Shown: piece by piece, positions 52,746-61,800 of the stretch
Numbering within the stretch: position 1 is the stretch's first letter
Layout of the letters: every line of letters begins with the position of its first letter
Notes under the pieces: model-generated
What the model saw: the letters and a program-made list of their open reading frames with translations, nothing else
The model's database searches: none
Told to the model about the DNA's origin: nothing
Source: CAZDBA01 sp965224765
Lineage (GTDB): Bacteria > Planctomycetota > Planctomycetia > Pirellulales > Pirellulaceae
DNA length: 64,000 bases
Assembly: GCA_965224765.1 (NCBI GenBank)
Contig: CBDDAC010000029.1
Location: forward strand, 1,178,001-1,242,000
Reading direction: 5' to 3'
Made by a program: the position numbers and the translations under genes

Positions 52746-53155
52746 TGTTTCTTCCTTTGTTTGTGTTTGAGAACCGCAACCACTGCGGCCTTGACGGCAA
52801 GTGATTTAAAGCCTGAAGAAGAAGCGCAGCGTGTCTTGCCAGTAGAAAATTGGGGGCGACCTGCTTAGGGGGAGCCGATTTTCTGCTTGCCAGAATCGAC
52901 GAAGGCTTTAGCTTGACCGGCATAAAGGACGTGAGGTGCGGTTTCCAACTGAAAATTGAGTGTGATGATGACAGGCCCAAATTCTGGCGCAACTGACAGA
53001 TGATTGCGTGTTCAGGCTGTGAGTTGATCACAATTGATGATCGGACGAAGCCGCTGGATCACCAACGGCGGTTTACTCGTTGAATCTCTTAATTCATGGC
53101 CTTCGGCGGCAAACCGAGCAAATATTCATCGGCTTTTGATGCGAGCGACGCAGTT
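52746..53155. other. Stretch without a supported gene
   Basis: One 98-codon minus-strand frame has no motif or box. No repeat or terminator recognised. Confidence 0.35.
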
Positions 53156-53506
53156 CTAGATTCGAAAGGAGCCGCTCAGCTCAGCGAGATCGCTCTGAGG
53201 ACAAGTGGCTGATTCTTGTCTAATCTCTGCAATGGCAACGAAGTTGGCATAAAGTTTCGTTGACAGCATTTGCTCCACGTGATCGCGGGCGAGGCTGGCA
53301 AACTCTTTTCTCAATTCACTTGGCCAGATGTCGGCACTGACCAACACTCTTACGAGGTGAGCCGCAGCCCTAATTTGCTCGGGCTCTTCGTGAATGTCAG
53401 CATGAAGCTGTTCACGCACTTTGGTCTCAATACCGTTGGAGATCAGTGATTCAAGCCAGTCGCTGGCTGCGCCATTTTCCGTAGGTTTGTTTCCCCACGT
53501 TCCCAT
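53156..53506 (-). CDS. DUF4259-like protein, 116 aa
   Basis: The start MGTWGNKPTENGAASDWLESL is the DUF4259 signature (M-G-x-W-G...N..A.DWL..L). The rest is helical (ADIHEEPEQIRAAAHLVRVL). In the family the second Phe/Asn is usually F-x-N-D; here it is T-E-N-G, a mild divergence. Function unknown; often near immunity or phage-like genes. Confidence 0.7.
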   Translation of the reverse strand: MGTWGNKPTENGAASDWLESLISNGIETKVREQLHADIHEEPEQIRAAAHLVRVLVSADIWPSELRKEFASLARDHVEQMLSTKLYANFVAIAEIRQESATCPQSDLAELSGSFRI

Positions 53507-53807
53507 TGAAGGGAACTTATAGTGAACTCATTTGAGTCGCAAGGAAATTGACGAAGTTTCGATGCTTCAAGATCTTGGTTGGATGATCTATTTATTTGAG
53601 TTGTGGCGTCGGACGTGACACCAGAGATGCCGCCATCGATTAACGCCAAATCCGCCGACGTAGTTCCGAAAAGGAATCCATTTGTGTCAAAACACTGACA
53701 TTGGCAGTCAACACCTGTGAATCTCCTGGGGAGTTTCCAGTCGCCAACTCATATGCGGAAAGGCCAAACAGGACATATTTGTCTACTCAATTGGAAACAG
53801 TTGCAAC
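53507..53807. other. Stretch without a supported gene
   Basis: About 300 bases. No gene, repeat or clear promoter recognised. Confidence 0.3.
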
Positions 53808-55175
53808 TCACTGAGCAAGGACTGACTTGCGATTCAACTCTTCGGGTAGTTTGGCTCTTATCTCCTTGGCCCCGTTCTTAATCGTCTGTAATTGTGACTC
53901 AGGCACCAACTCAGCGATTTTTGGGTTTTTGATCCAAGCCAGAGATCGCTCAAGAGGCTCAAGCACCTTTTCGTGCTCCTCTCGTTCGAACGCCCTCGCA
54001 GCAATTTGAAAAATTGGAAACACCCATTCGGCTTTCGCATTAACTTCTTCACCTTTGGTTGCATTGTTAATCGCCTCAGTCAGTTCTAAATCGGCATTAG
54101 CGGCACGTTTCCTCCAACCTTCAACGAAATCGCAATCGTTGGCGAGCAGGTGTTGGCATACAAAAAAAACATCTTGACTACCATTCGCGATGTTACTCAA
54201 GTGCGTCGTCCTAATGCGATCAGGAAATGGACAACCAAACGCTATCAGCTTTTCCCTATATTCATTTAGCGCTTCAAATGCTTCCAGCAGTGTATCACTG
54301 TAGGCATTAATCTCTTCTCCGGCCTGGTCGCTGTACTGAGGAGCCAGCTTGAACCAACTTCCCAATAAAACTATTTTTAATTGTACGAGATCAATCTTGT
54401 CGTATTCAGACCCTGTAACCTGTTTGTGACTTTGATGGCAACTATCTACTTTTTTAATGAGCCCCGCGATATCGTCGAGGGTTACTCCGTGATTGTCATG
54501 TATTATTTTGTTGACGATACTTATAGTATCCAATCTGAGTTGGCTTTTTTGATTTGCTCTCGTCGAGATACTTGACTTGGACAGTTCGTTTTCAGCTTGT
54601 GAAAACTCATGGAGCTGAGTCCAACAATCATGCCTGATTCTATCAGCAAAATCGCCTTGTTGATCGCCAACCGATTCAATTGCACGCTCATAATTCTCGT
54701 TTAGATAAGCCAATTTCGCCTCGATCAAGTCAAGCTGTAAAATGAATTCCTCCAAACTACGGCCACTCGGATTACCGATCGTCTCGAATCGATTCAAAAG
54801 ATCAGTTTTCGCACCTTGAGGCCCTAACTTGCCAACCTCTGAATTCAAACGCTCCCGTCTTTCATTTAGCTGCTTAGTCTTTGCTTCAGTCTCAGACTCA
54901 ACTTCGATATGATCACGTCCTGCAAGTGTGATCGGACCGTCATTGTTGTTGCCATCAATCTGCACATTCATTTGCGGTTGATTGAACCACAATTTCAAGC
55001 CAAGGCTGACTAGCGGCAAGACTAAAACTGCCACCAGCAAAACCGCCAACCAAAACGCTTTTGCGTGTCTTTTATTAACTGGCTTTGTGTCACCAACCCG
55101 CTCGCGATCCACATGACCTTTTTCTGGCTCAGAAGCAGCGTCGGCCAATTTACGTACAATTTTCCATTCTTTCAT
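53808..55175 (-). CDS. Single-span membrane protein with a large coiled domain, 455 aa
   Basis: I place the start at ATG 55175 (MKEWKIVRKLADAASEPEKG), after GAGGTG. The span is residues about 39-63 (AFWLAVLLVAVLVLPLVSLGL). The C-terminal 390 residues begin with a polar segment (MNVQIDGNNNDGPITLAG) and continue as long helices (TKQLNERRERLNSEVGKL). No enzyme motif. The gene begins 95 bases after the 163-residue gene's stop; an operon with the ArdC gene is plausible. Not recognised. Confidence 0.55.
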   Translation of the reverse strand: MKEWKIVRKLADAASEPEKGHVDRERVGDTKPVNKRHAKAFWLAVLLVAVLVLPLVSLGLKLWFNQPQMNVQIDGNNNDGPITLAGRDHIEVESETEAKTKQLNERRERLNSEVGKLGPQGAKTDLLNRFETIGNPSGRSLEEFILQLDLIEAKLAYLNENYERAIESVGDQQGDFADRIRHDCWTQLHEFSQAENELSKSSISTRANQKSQLRLDTISIVNKIIHDNHGVTLDDIAGLIKKVDSCHQSHKQVTGSEYDKIDLVQLKIVLLGSWFKLAPQYSDQAGEEINAYSDTLLEAFEALNEYREKLIAFGCPFPDRIRTTHLSNIANGSQDVFFVCQHLLANDCDFVEGWRKRAANADLELTEAINNATKGEEVNAKAEWVFPIFQIAARAFEREEHEKVLEPLERSLAWIKNPKIAELVPESQLQTIKNGAKEIRAKLPEELNRKSVLAQ

Positions 55176-55269
55176 CTCACACCTCGAACCAGATTTTGAA
55201 ATCCTGTGCCCGATGCAAATTAAGCTGGGTACCATTGGGCAGGAAATACTATGACGACAATCGTAATAG

Positions 55270-55761
55270 TCAATGCCTGCCTCCACTTTTCTCGTTAAGC
55301 CTGGCGAACTGGGTAGCGTCGACAAGTTTGGGGGAACACAAGACTTGTTTGATTTTTAACCATCCGCAAACCTTGTTACCACCACCAAATGGTCTCAATA
55401 TGTAAGTGCTGTATCCCGAACCTTTAGGACCATTCGCCCCCGCATCGATTATCATTGGACGCCCACTTTCTTCCATGAAAGCGAGATTCCAAGGGGCAAG
55501 CCAATTGCGAATGAGACGGGCGTGTTCAATTTTCTGAGTTTTATTCTCAGAAGGTTTGCCTTCTTGGTCGATCGCGGTCTTGAATGAGTTGCCGATGCGT
55601 TCGGACAGAACCGTAGCGGCAACACTTTTTGCAGCCACCATGTATTCATCAAAAGCTTTGCCAAGCTTTTTCTCGCAGTCAGAGTTAAGTTCCAGCTCTG
55701 ACAAAGCGATTCTTAATCTGGTCAATTTGTGTTTTAGATCATTGGTGAAATCAGTCTCCAA
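55270..55761 (-). CDS. Unknown protein, 163 aa
   Basis: Soluble, starts METDFTNDLKHKLTRLRIALSELELN (helical), with a C-terminal part rich in Gly and beta-like (IIDAGANGPKGSGYSTYILRP, then GGGNKVCGWLKI). It follows ArdC closely (22 bases) and precedes the membrane protein. Not recognised. Confidence 0.5.
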   Translation of the reverse strand: METDFTNDLKHKLTRLRIALSELELNSDCEKKLGKAFDEYMVAAKSVAATVLSERIGNSFKTAIDQEGKPSENKTQKIEHARLIRNWLAPWNLAFMEESGRPMIIDAGANGPKGSGYSTYILRPFGGGNKVCGWLKIKQVLCSPKLVDATQFARLNEKSGGRH

Positions 55762-55782
55762 CTTGAACCTCGCCAGTTGCGT

Positions 55783-56763
55783 TTATTCATTCTGCGGCTC
55801 CCTATTTTTATTGTCAACAAAATGTTTGCGTTGTTGCTTTTTTGTTCCAGCGGGCTGCAAGCCGTGCAAAAACTCAACCGCTTTGGACGCGTGTGAAGCG
55901 GCAGAAAAAACAGCCCGTTTATCATTCTTTAGAACGGTTAACCAACTTTCGATATAGGCTGCGTGATTTTCTTGGACTTCGGGCGTAATGCCTAAATCAG
56001 CACATAGAAAGGCACTACCCATTTCTGCAACGAGTTCTTCGGCGGCATAGCCTGCATCGCCAAACTTTTTACGCCCTAGATCACGATTAAGCCGAGAGGT
56101 GTGCCGCGTCCAGTGACAAAGCTCATGGGCTAAGGTGGCTGCGTGACTTTCTGCATCGCAAAACGTTTGCAAGTGTGGCATACGGACATAGTCGTCACCG
56201 ATTGCGTAGTAGGCTTTTGTGCCGCCTTCGCGGATATCGGCGTTAGTGTGATTGAAAAACTCCTCGGCGATTGCGATTGGCTCCAATTGTTCGCTTGGAA
56301 CCTGCTTAAGCTGCGAGAAGTGATCCGGCAGGCCCTCGCATTGATCGGCATTAAACACGGTGTATTGCTTGAGAAATGGAATGTCCTGTTCCAATTCATT
56401 GCCCTTGTCGTCTTCGCCTGTTTTCTTGAAGGTGGAAGCGTAAACAACGGGCGTTCCTTTTTCACCCTTCGTAACGTGACCGCCCAGTTCCAGAGCTTGT
56501 TTGAAGGTGAGCCATATCGGAGCGGCGAAACCTTGCGTCTCTGCTGAATCCCACAGCATCAATATGTTGATTCCCTGATAGGCAACGCCGTTATGCCTGA
56601 GCGGTCTAGTGATCCTGCCAGCGGCATGTTCTGCGTTCCATGGTTTCATCCATGGTCTAACGCCTTGTTCAAGTTGCTCAATGATGCGATTGGTCACGCG
56701 ACTATAGATGTCAGATTTTGTTGATTTGGTTTTACGTGATCGCTTGCGTTTGGTGGTTGTCAT
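55783..56763 (-). CDS. ardC: ArdC-type antirestriction protein, 326 aa
   Basis: An N-terminal ssDNA-binding domain (DUF1738) shows IIEQLEQGVRPWMKPWN, GVAYQGINILML and FKQALELGGHVTKGEKG. The C-terminal zincin-like part has HELCH (residues 213-217) with a later Glu (AAEELVAEMGSAF). ArdC proteins protect incoming plasmids from restriction. The ATG at 56763 is clear. Its upstream region contains the first of the duplicated hairpin segments (56958-57342). Confidence 0.9.
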   Translation of the reverse strand: MTTTKRKRSRKTKSTKSDIYSRVTNRIIEQLEQGVRPWMKPWNAEHAAGRITRPLRHNGVAYQGINILMLWDSAETQGFAAPIWLTFKQALELGGHVTKGEKGTPVVYASTFKKTGEDDKGNELEQDIPFLKQYTVFNADQCEGLPDHFSQLKQVPSEQLEPIAIAEEFFNHTNADIREGGTKAYYAIGDDYVRMPHLQTFCDAESHAATLAHELCHWTRHTSRLNRDLGRKKFGDAGYAAEELVAEMGSAFLCADLGITPEVQENHAAYIESWLTVLKNDKRAVFSAASHASKAVEFLHGLQPAGTKKQQRKHFVDNKNREPQNE

Positions 56764-56957
56764 GATTGGTTGCCCCTGTGTAGATAAAAAACGGCTCGTA
56801 AATCAAAAGAGCCAGCTGCTCTTTTTCAGAGCGGCGGGGCGAAAGCCAAAAAGCCCAGGGGGAACGGCAGTCAAGGACGGCAAGATGGAGGGGCCACTGT
56901 CTGCACAAAGGAGCAAAGCGAGTGCGGAAGATTGGGGAGGTGCCGAATTGCCGCATG

Positions 56958-57342
56958 TTTATCCTTGACGGCAGTGGGGTCTCCCCTTCAAAAGAGAAGT
57001 GTTGCCAAACGGCAACTTCATTCAGGGCGTGTCACGCCCGCACCAGTGGGCGAAATGGAGCCGAAGGCTGTGCGAAGCACCGAGCTATGCGAAGCCATGC
57101 AGCACGCAATCGGCTATTTGCCGAGGTGCCATATTGGATTTAATGAAACAAAAAGAAATGGATTGATCGTTATCGCTGCTGTCCGGATTCTTGGTCTGGC
57201 AGGTCAGGAAGCTGTTTTTTGAATGCTTGCCACTGTGAGACATGCGACCGACATTTAATTCAGTGTGCCCCGTACTAATCGTTTTGCCGGTATCGCTTAC
57301 CAATCCAACTTCGATCAGCGTTTGAAATACGCCTTTATTCCC
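56958..57342. repeat. Duplicated segment, copy 1
   Basis: The stretch 56958-57342 is a diverged direct copy of 58039-58425. The non-coding first ~185 bases are the best conserved, with stems GGGG/CCCC (56976-56986), GTTGCC/GGCAAC (57001-57016, loop AAAC), GGGCGT/ACGCCC (57025-57039, loop GTC) and AGCC/GGCT (57059-57069). The rest covers the tail of a gene. Confidence 0.8.
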
Positions 57343-57348
57343 AATCAT
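57085..57348 (-). pseudogene. Truncated copy of the 148-aa gene at 58239
   Basis: NKGVFQTLIEVGLVSDTGKT, then HTELNVGRM, matches NEGVFQTLVAEGLISDTGKT, then HSQLNVGRM in the 58239-58685 protein. The N-terminal 90 residues are missing and the C-terminus is different. Its ATG overlaps the stop of the 57345-57620 gene. Confidence 0.65.
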
Positions 57349-57620
57349 ACTGTTGGTGTCGATACGCTGGCTCGGTTTGTTGCTACTTCGGCATTGAGAA
57401 CTTCAGCGGTTGGAATCGAAGAGTTGTTCGGATGCGTGAGCGTGTAAAACGCACATCCTGTTCCCAATCCGGTGGTGGTAGCGAGTATTGATCGTATTTG
57501 CCGATTGGTTGTGCTAACCCGATGAGGAAACAACAGTGCCAACGAAAATCCAACCGAAGTAACGCAGGCGAACGCAGGTAATAAGTAATCACGCGGTATG
57601 TTAACATCTCTTTTTTCCAT
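57345..57620 (-). CDS. Two-span membrane protein, 91 aa
   Basis: MEKRDVNIPRDYLLPAFACV, then SVGFSLALLFPH, and a second hydrophobic part (ILATTTGLGTGCAFYTLT). ATG at 57620 has a weak box. It lies between the two copies of the duplicated segment. Unknown role. Confidence 0.45.
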   Translation of the reverse strand: MEKRDVNIPRDYLLPAFACVTSVGFSLALLFPHRVSTTNRQIRSILATTTGLGTGCAFYTLTHPNNSSIPTAEVLNAEVATNRASVSTPTV

Positions 57621-57823
57621 ACATTGATTGTACAGAAAACTAATAATCCAAATGTGACAATTTGGTTACAATTGTGTTCAATAACCGCGTAGAGAAGGCG
57701 TCCCCAAGCGCCCCCAGACGTCCCCAGGCAATTTGTTTTCGTCTTTCCAGCTCATTACAATTCGTGGCGAACGTTATAGGGCGTTGAGATCACTAGTGTT
57801 GAAATTTTCTAAAAGGAAGAACG

Positions 57824-58003
57824 ATGGCAGAGATTAAGTTAAGTAATGGAACAAAGGTTGCGGTTCAGATAGTTGCAGGCCCGGTATTGGCCTACTGCCT
57901 CAATTGTGCCGCCAACTACAATCACACGAAATATCACGATGATACCCACTATCATTTTTGGTGTACCGAGTGCAACAAGCACAGTCATTCTGAAAATAAG
58001 TAA
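57824..58003 (+). CDS. Small CxxC zinc-ribbon-like protein, 59 aa
   Basis: MAEIKLSNGTKVAVQIVAGP, then LAYCLNCAANYNHT and HFWCTECNKHSH. Two CxxC knuckles with several His residues suggest zinc binding. ATG at 57824 follows AAAGGAAG. Too short for a family call. Confidence 0.65.
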   Translation: MAEIKLSNGTKVAVQIVAGPVLAYCLNCAANYNHTKYHDDTHYHFWCTECNKHSHSENK

Positions 58004-58038
58004 CAATGCGTTGCTCTATCGCCGGCAAGGACGCCGGT

Positions 58039-58425
58039 TTTATCCTTGACGGCAGTGGGGTCTCCCCTTCAAAAAAAGAGTATTGCCAAAAGGCAACTTC
58101 ATTCAGGGCGTATCACGCCCGCACCAGTGGGCGAAATGGAGCCGAAGGCTGTGCAACGCACCGAGCTATGCGAAGCCATGCAGCACGCGGTCGGCTACTT
58201 GCCGAGGTGCCATGTTGGATTTAATGGAAGATTGATCGTTATCGCAGTTGCTCGGATGTATGGTCTGGCGAGTCAGGAAGCTGTTTTTTAAATGTTTGCC
58301 ACTGCATTGCCAATTCTTGAGACATACGACCAACATTTAGTTGCGAGTGGCCCGTATCAATCGTTTTGCCCGTGTCGCTTATCAGCCCTTCGGCAACAAG
58401 CGTTTGAAACACACCTTCATTTTCT
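58039..58425. repeat. Duplicated segment, copy 2
   Basis: Copy of 56958-57342 (offset 1081 bases). Stems are kept while loop bases change (AAAC to AAAA; GTC to ATC), which suggests the structure matters. The 3' part overlaps the end of the 58239 gene. Confidence 0.8.
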
Positions 58426-58685
58426 GCGTAGTCTTTAATGAACACCTCATCTGGTGCTGGCGTAACATCCGTCAGGTTGCTGGTTGCTCGGCATATCGGG
58501 CAGGGATCAGCAGCGTCAATCAAACGAAGTGACAATTCGCCTTTTTGATAGCGTTCCATGACAACATGGCACTCGTAGTCCTGAAAATTAACCGAGATCG
58601 GCTTGCCTTCTTGATCATTGATGTATTGCCAGTTGCGTTGCTCGCCCATGAATCCTCGAATCGCTAGTGTTTCAGCGAACGACAT
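58239..58685 (-). CDS. DUF4313-like plasmid protein, 148 aa
   Basis: Contains CPICRATSN and VFIKDYAENEGVFQTLVAEGLIS, which match the DUF4313 pattern (I/F-K-x-Y-x-E-N-E-G). The N-terminus MSFAETLAIRGFMG. A truncated relative stands at 57085-57348. Plasmid-borne, unknown role. Confidence 0.6.
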   Translation of the reverse strand: MSFAETLAIRGFMGEQRNWQYINDQEGKPISVNFQDYECHVVMERYQKGELSLRLIDAADPCPICRATSNLTDVTPAPDEVFIKDYAENEGVFQTLVAEGLISDTGKTIDTGHSQLNVGRMSQELAMQWQTFKKQLPDSPDHTSEQLR

Positions 58686-58893
58686 TCATGGTTTTTGCAA
58701 AACTTGTCAAATGTTAGTTCGAGTGCATGAGACGAAAGACTGCATGCCCGTTTCATCTATTCCCTAGAGGGGAAGACAATCTTGTAAAACTTTTGTTAAT
58801 AAATTGGGAATTGCTTTGACGCCGCAATTTTCAAATCCTCCAATGGATGCTCAATTGACGATCAGCGGATTTACATTTTTTCGGGAGAAGAGA

Positions 58894-61800
58894 ATGTTTG
58901 CACGGTCCAAGAGAAGAGCACCAAGGGTTACCCGTCAACTAAAATCGCGACGCCGCAAACAAAAAGAAAGCGATCTCAACTTTGAGAAGCTTGAAGACCG
59001 AAAAGTTCTTAACGCAACTCCCTTTATCAATCACGACCTCGATTTTGTCACCGCACTCAACACAACGTTGACCGTCACAAGCACTTCCGAAGGTGTGCTG
59101 GACAATGATTTTGATGCCGAAGGCTCAACACTCACCGCCACCAAAGTCGCCGACCCTGCCAACGGTACGTTGACATTCAATTCCAATGGCACTTTCACCT
59201 ACGTGCCCGACACTGGTTTCGAGGGTGTCGACACTTTCACCTACACCAACAGTGATGGAACCAACTCCAGCGTGACGGGAACGGTGCAAGTCACAGTAGG
59301 AGATGGATTGACTGGAGCATTGAACGGTGAACGCCGTGATACCAGCTTGCTGAGTGACGGAATTGTTTCCACCAGCCAGCCCATTGGCAGTGGATTGACG
59401 TTAACCTATGCCAGTGACACGATCCCCGTAGTGTTGGTGCCTATTGAGACCATCATTGCAGCGGGAACGACGATCCCTGACTCCATTACCGCGAACCTCA
59501 CAATTGATGGCGTTTCCAGTGGCGACGTGACCTTCAATAACACCGGCCTTGCAACCGGCGAGCCACTAAGATTTGTGCTTCGTAGTCTGACGACCAGTTC
59601 AACGACAGGGATGTACGATTGGTCGGTTGATGTTGATTTGGAGTATTCAGGTTCGACACTCACGCGAACATTCACGGGATCGCAAGCGATTGTAAATCGG
59701 GTTGATGGCGAGTTCGGATCTGGATGGTGGCTGGACGGTCTCGATCGTATCTATGACCAAACCGGCGGAGCCCTTCTTGTTCGTGGGGATGGTTCAACAC
59801 TCTGGTTTGAGAAGGATGGCAGTAACTACCTGAAAGCCGATGGAGATTTAGCCTTTTCGACATTGGTGAAAAACGGTGGCGGCGATTTCACGCTGACCGA
59901 CAAGTGGGGTGATTACAAGGATTTCGATTCAAGCGGTTACTTGACCAGCGTTCAATCGCTCAATAACTCAAATGCCAGCTTTACTTTTGACTACGATACC
60001 TCAGATCGCGTTGAGACGATTACCGACGAATTTAGCCGTGAATTTGCGTTCACCTATGATGGGAATGGCAAGCTCAGTTCTACCAATGACTTTTATGGTC
60101 GTGATTCCTCGTTCACCGTGACGGCAGGCAATCTAACCGAAGTTACCTTGACCGATGAAACCGCCACCGGCTACACGGCCCCCGTCTGGTCCTATGATTA
60201 CATCACGATTGGCGGCAAGGACTACCTCGACGAGATAACGGATCCAGCCAACAATGTTACTGAGTTGGTCTACACGCTTTCGACAAGGCGTTTAAAGCAG
60301 ATCAACAACCCCGATCACACGACCGGTGATCCCTCAAGTTGGAAGCTGCACCCAACCATCGGCGAGGGTTACGCCACAGGTACCGGCAATACGATGCTCA
60401 AAGTTGCCGACATGAATGCGAGATACGTCGATGAAGAAGGCAACACCTTCAAATTTGAGACGGATCGATTTGGGAATCTCACAGAATTCACTAACGCAAC
60501 CAATGACGTTACGACCTATGAGTATGACGATCAGAGTTTGCTTTACCGACTAACCGGGGCCGATCCGGACGGTGTTGGTACGCTAACATCTCCTGTCACC
60601 AAGTTTGGCTACTCTTCACTGGGCAATCTTGTCTTTACCGAGAATGCCGACGCGACGACCACAACGGCCACTTTCCACTCAACACTAAACCGCATCACGA
60701 AATTTACTGATGAGCTTGGTGAGGATGTCGACTACACCTATCAAGCCGATGGCGATCTGTTGACGATGTCAGACCAGGATGGCAACATTTGGACCTACAG
60801 CTATGATGCCCATGGGAATGTGCTTACTGAGACATCACCTGATCCGGACGGCGCGTCTTCTCAGTATTCGTCGATTGTTACGACCTACGCCTATGACGCG
60901 ACTTATTACCATCGGTTAACCAAAACGACTTGGGACAACAATGATTTCCAGGAGTTCACCTACACTTCAAGCGATGAACTCGCATCTAGCAAAGATGAGC
61001 TAGGCAATGTCACATCGTATGAGTATGACTTGCTGGGCCAGATGACGAAAATGACATTGCCTGATCCCGATGGCGCCGGTTCGCAAACGTCTCCGATCTA
61101 TAACTACACTTACACAGCGGACTTCTTGCTGGACACGGAGACAGATCCGCTCGGGAATGTTACCGACAACGACTACAACTCGCGTGGTTGGGTTACAAAA
61201 ATCAAGCTCCCAGATCCTGATGGCGTCGGTACGCTCACCAATCCTGAGTTTACTTACACTTATGATAAACTAGGGCAAACACTGACTGAAACTCGACCAG
61301 AGTTCGATAGTGTGTCGATTAGCTACACCTATGACGACAATGGAAGAGTTGAAGAAATCAGCGGGCCAGTAACCAGCCAAGACACCACCTATGTCTATGA
61401 TGGCCTTGGGCGTACTACTTCAATAACGGATGCCTCGGGACGTGTCGTAAATTACGAGTATGATTCGCGAAACCGCCTGACCAAGTTTATCGACCATGAT
61501 CCCGACGGTGCTGGCTCGGAAGTGGGCCCAACGACCGAGTATGACTATGATGACGCAGGGCAACTCATCAAAATCACAGACCCTCTCGGACGCGAAACGT
61601 CCTATACCTATGACGTCAGGGGTTTGCTGAAGACAGCTACCCGCCCAGACCCTGATGGGGCTGGCGCAGAAACTGCCCCAGTTGTTACCTATGATTACGA
61701 CGATATCGGTAGACGGATCAAGACAACTGACGCAGCAGATCGATTTTCAGAACTTGAATACAACATCTTTGGGCAAGTGACCAAACACATTGGTTCGGAT

